From the NCBI RefSeq assembly GCF_963676275.1, contig NZ_OY781091.1:4070775-4134774 (forward strand): a DNA stretch of 64,000 nucleotides, read 5' to 3'. Below, piece by piece: positions 63,209 to 64,000 of the stretch; the stretch's first letter is position 1, and each line of letters begins with the position of its first letter. The translations under genes were made by a program, and so were the position numbers. Source of the stretch: an uncultured Cohaesibacter sp. (lineage in GTDB: Bacteria > Pseudomonadota > Alphaproteobacteria > Rhizobiales > Cohaesibacteraceae). Under the pieces are notes generated by a model. The model ran no database searches. It was not told the origin of the DNA and worked only from the letters and a program-made list of their open reading frames with translations.

Positions 63209-64000
63209 ATGCCTACAGCACTCGTCACCGGCTCGGCCGGCTTTATTGGATCATTCGTCTGTCGCAAGTTGTTGGACGAAGGTTGGCGAGTAATCGGTCT
63301 CGATTGCCTGTCTGACTATTATGACGTCCAGCTCAAACACCGCCGCGAGGCCATGCTGAACCAGAACCAGAATTTTCAGGCAATTCATGACAAGGTCGAA
63401 ACGCCGAACCTCCTTTACAAGCAATTTGAAAAGGAGCGACCAGACGTCGTCATACATCTGGCAGCCCAAGCTGGCGTGCGCTATTCCATCGACAATCCGC
63501 GCTCTTACCTTGAAAGCAACATCATAGGAACATTTGAACTGTTGGAAGCGGCACGCGCCTTTCCACCGCAACATATGCTTCTGGCATCGACTTCTTCCGC
63601 CTATGGCGCCAATGAAGAAATGCCCTATCGCGAGACGGATAAGGCGGATCATCAAATGTCATTCTATGCCGCAACAAAAAAGTCGACAGAAAGCATTGCT
63701 CATTCCTATTCGCACCTATTCAATCTGCCGATTACGATGTTTCGATTCTTCACCGTCTATGGTCCTTGGGGTAGACCCGATATGGCACTGTTCAAATTCA
63801 CAAAGGCTATTCTGGAAGACCGCCCGATCGATGTTTATAACCACGGCGACATGAAACGGGACTTCACCTATGTAACAGATCTTGTTCATGCAATCCGGCT
63901 ACTGATTGATGCGGTTCCATCGCATACAAATACATCAGAACGATCTCTTGCAGATAGCCTCTCGCCAGTGGCGGCCTTTAGGGTGGTCAATATCGGCAAC
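63209..64000 (+). CDS. NAD-dependent epimerase, UDP-glucuronate 4-epimerase-like (partial)
   Basis: 264 codons to the window end, open at the right edge. The ATG has AAGGA seven bases upstream. Short-chain dehydrogenase fold with the NAD-binding VTGSAGFIGS, the HLAAQAGVRYSI block, catalytic Ser/Tyr/Lys in TSSAYGAN and YAATKKS, and the TVYGPWGRPDMALF stretch of UDP-glucuronate 4-epimerases (LpsL/GlaE). It makes UDP-galacturonate for surface polysaccharides. The rest lies beyond the window. Confidence 0.9.
   Translation, partial: MPTALVTGSAGFIGSFVCRKLLDEGWRVIGLDCLSDYYDVQLKHRREAMLNQNQNFQAIHDKVETPNLLYKQFEKERPDVVIHLAAQAGVRYSIDNPRSYLESNIIGTFELLEAARAFPPQHMLLASTSSAYGANEEMPYRETDKADHQMSFYAATKKSTESIAHSYSHLFNLPITMFRFFTVYGPWGRPDMALFKFTKAILEDRPIDVYNHGDMKRDFTYVTDLVHAIRLLIDAVPSHTNTSERSLADSLSPVAAFRVVNIGN

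Noticed and set aside
1-64000. tRNA, rRNA, CRISPR, insertion sequences, prophage
   Set aside because: Looked for repeats, transposase or integrase motifs and tRNA-like folds in the gaps; none convincing.

Overview
The window reads as ordinary chromosomal DNA of an alphaproteobacterium, most likely a marine-type heterotroph of the order Hyphomicrobiales (Rhizobiales). The evidence is gene content: an RcdA-type (DUF1465) protein, a TrcR-type (DUF1013) cell-cycle regulator, divergent DUF465 genes beside purEK, a 44-residue aa3 oxidase subunit IV, YcbB-type L,D-transpeptidase and DUF882 proteins, TRAP transporters and perfect CtrA boxes. I see no rRNA, tRNA, insertion sequence, prophage or CRISPR array. 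Genus cannot be fixed from the sequence alone.

Layout. 0-9.7 kb: Sel1-repeat protein, efp, suhB, a split YeeE/YedE sulfur transporter, a MotA/TolQ-like plus OmpA-like stator pair, an exporter-type ABC protein, rpmE and rcdA. 9.7-10.5 kb: an 840-base gap with two perfect CtrA boxes and a probable unannotated small RNA on the minus strand. 10.5-22.2 kb: quinone oxidoreductase, a TadG-like von Willebrand protein behind a CtrA box, trcR, prpE, TauE/SafE exporter, acyl-CoA synthetase, two DUF465 genes, purEK and rpsU. 22.6-27.2 kb: TPR lipoprotein, oxidase subunit IV, ABC1 kinase and M3 oligopeptidase. 27.5-41.7 kb is rich in envelope and motility genes: sigma-54 response regulator (behind a CtrA box), L,D-transpeptidase, DUF882 protein, outer-membrane beta-barrel, kdsD, a PomAB-like flagellar stator, dmeF, SPFH/NfeD pair and a degenerate receiver protein.

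41.8-64 kb is metal handling and metabolism: arsRCH without a pump; a TRAP transporter next to a divergent Cache histidine kinase and LuxR-type regulator; DUF1007 plus NicO nickel/cobalt exporter; copA with a textbook CueR-type promoter; creatininase-family amidohydrolase, aminotransferase, a candidate 44-residue protein, a LysR regulator, uraA, fghA, a secreted protein of unknown function, atoE, and the start of a UDP-glucuronate-epimerase-like gene that leaves the window.

How it fits together: rcdA, trcR and four perfect TTAA-N7-TTAAC boxes in intergenic DNA suggest part of the window belongs to the CtrA cell-cycle network, covering a pilus-related gene, a sigma-54 regulator and possibly a small RNA. 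Three metal or metalloid systems (Cu, Ni/Co, As) and a Co/Ni CDF pump indicate a metal-exposed lifestyle. No wholly new multi-gene system is obvious; the least explained items are the small RNA with its CtrA boxes, the non-flagellar stator pair, and the short reading frames in the gaps.
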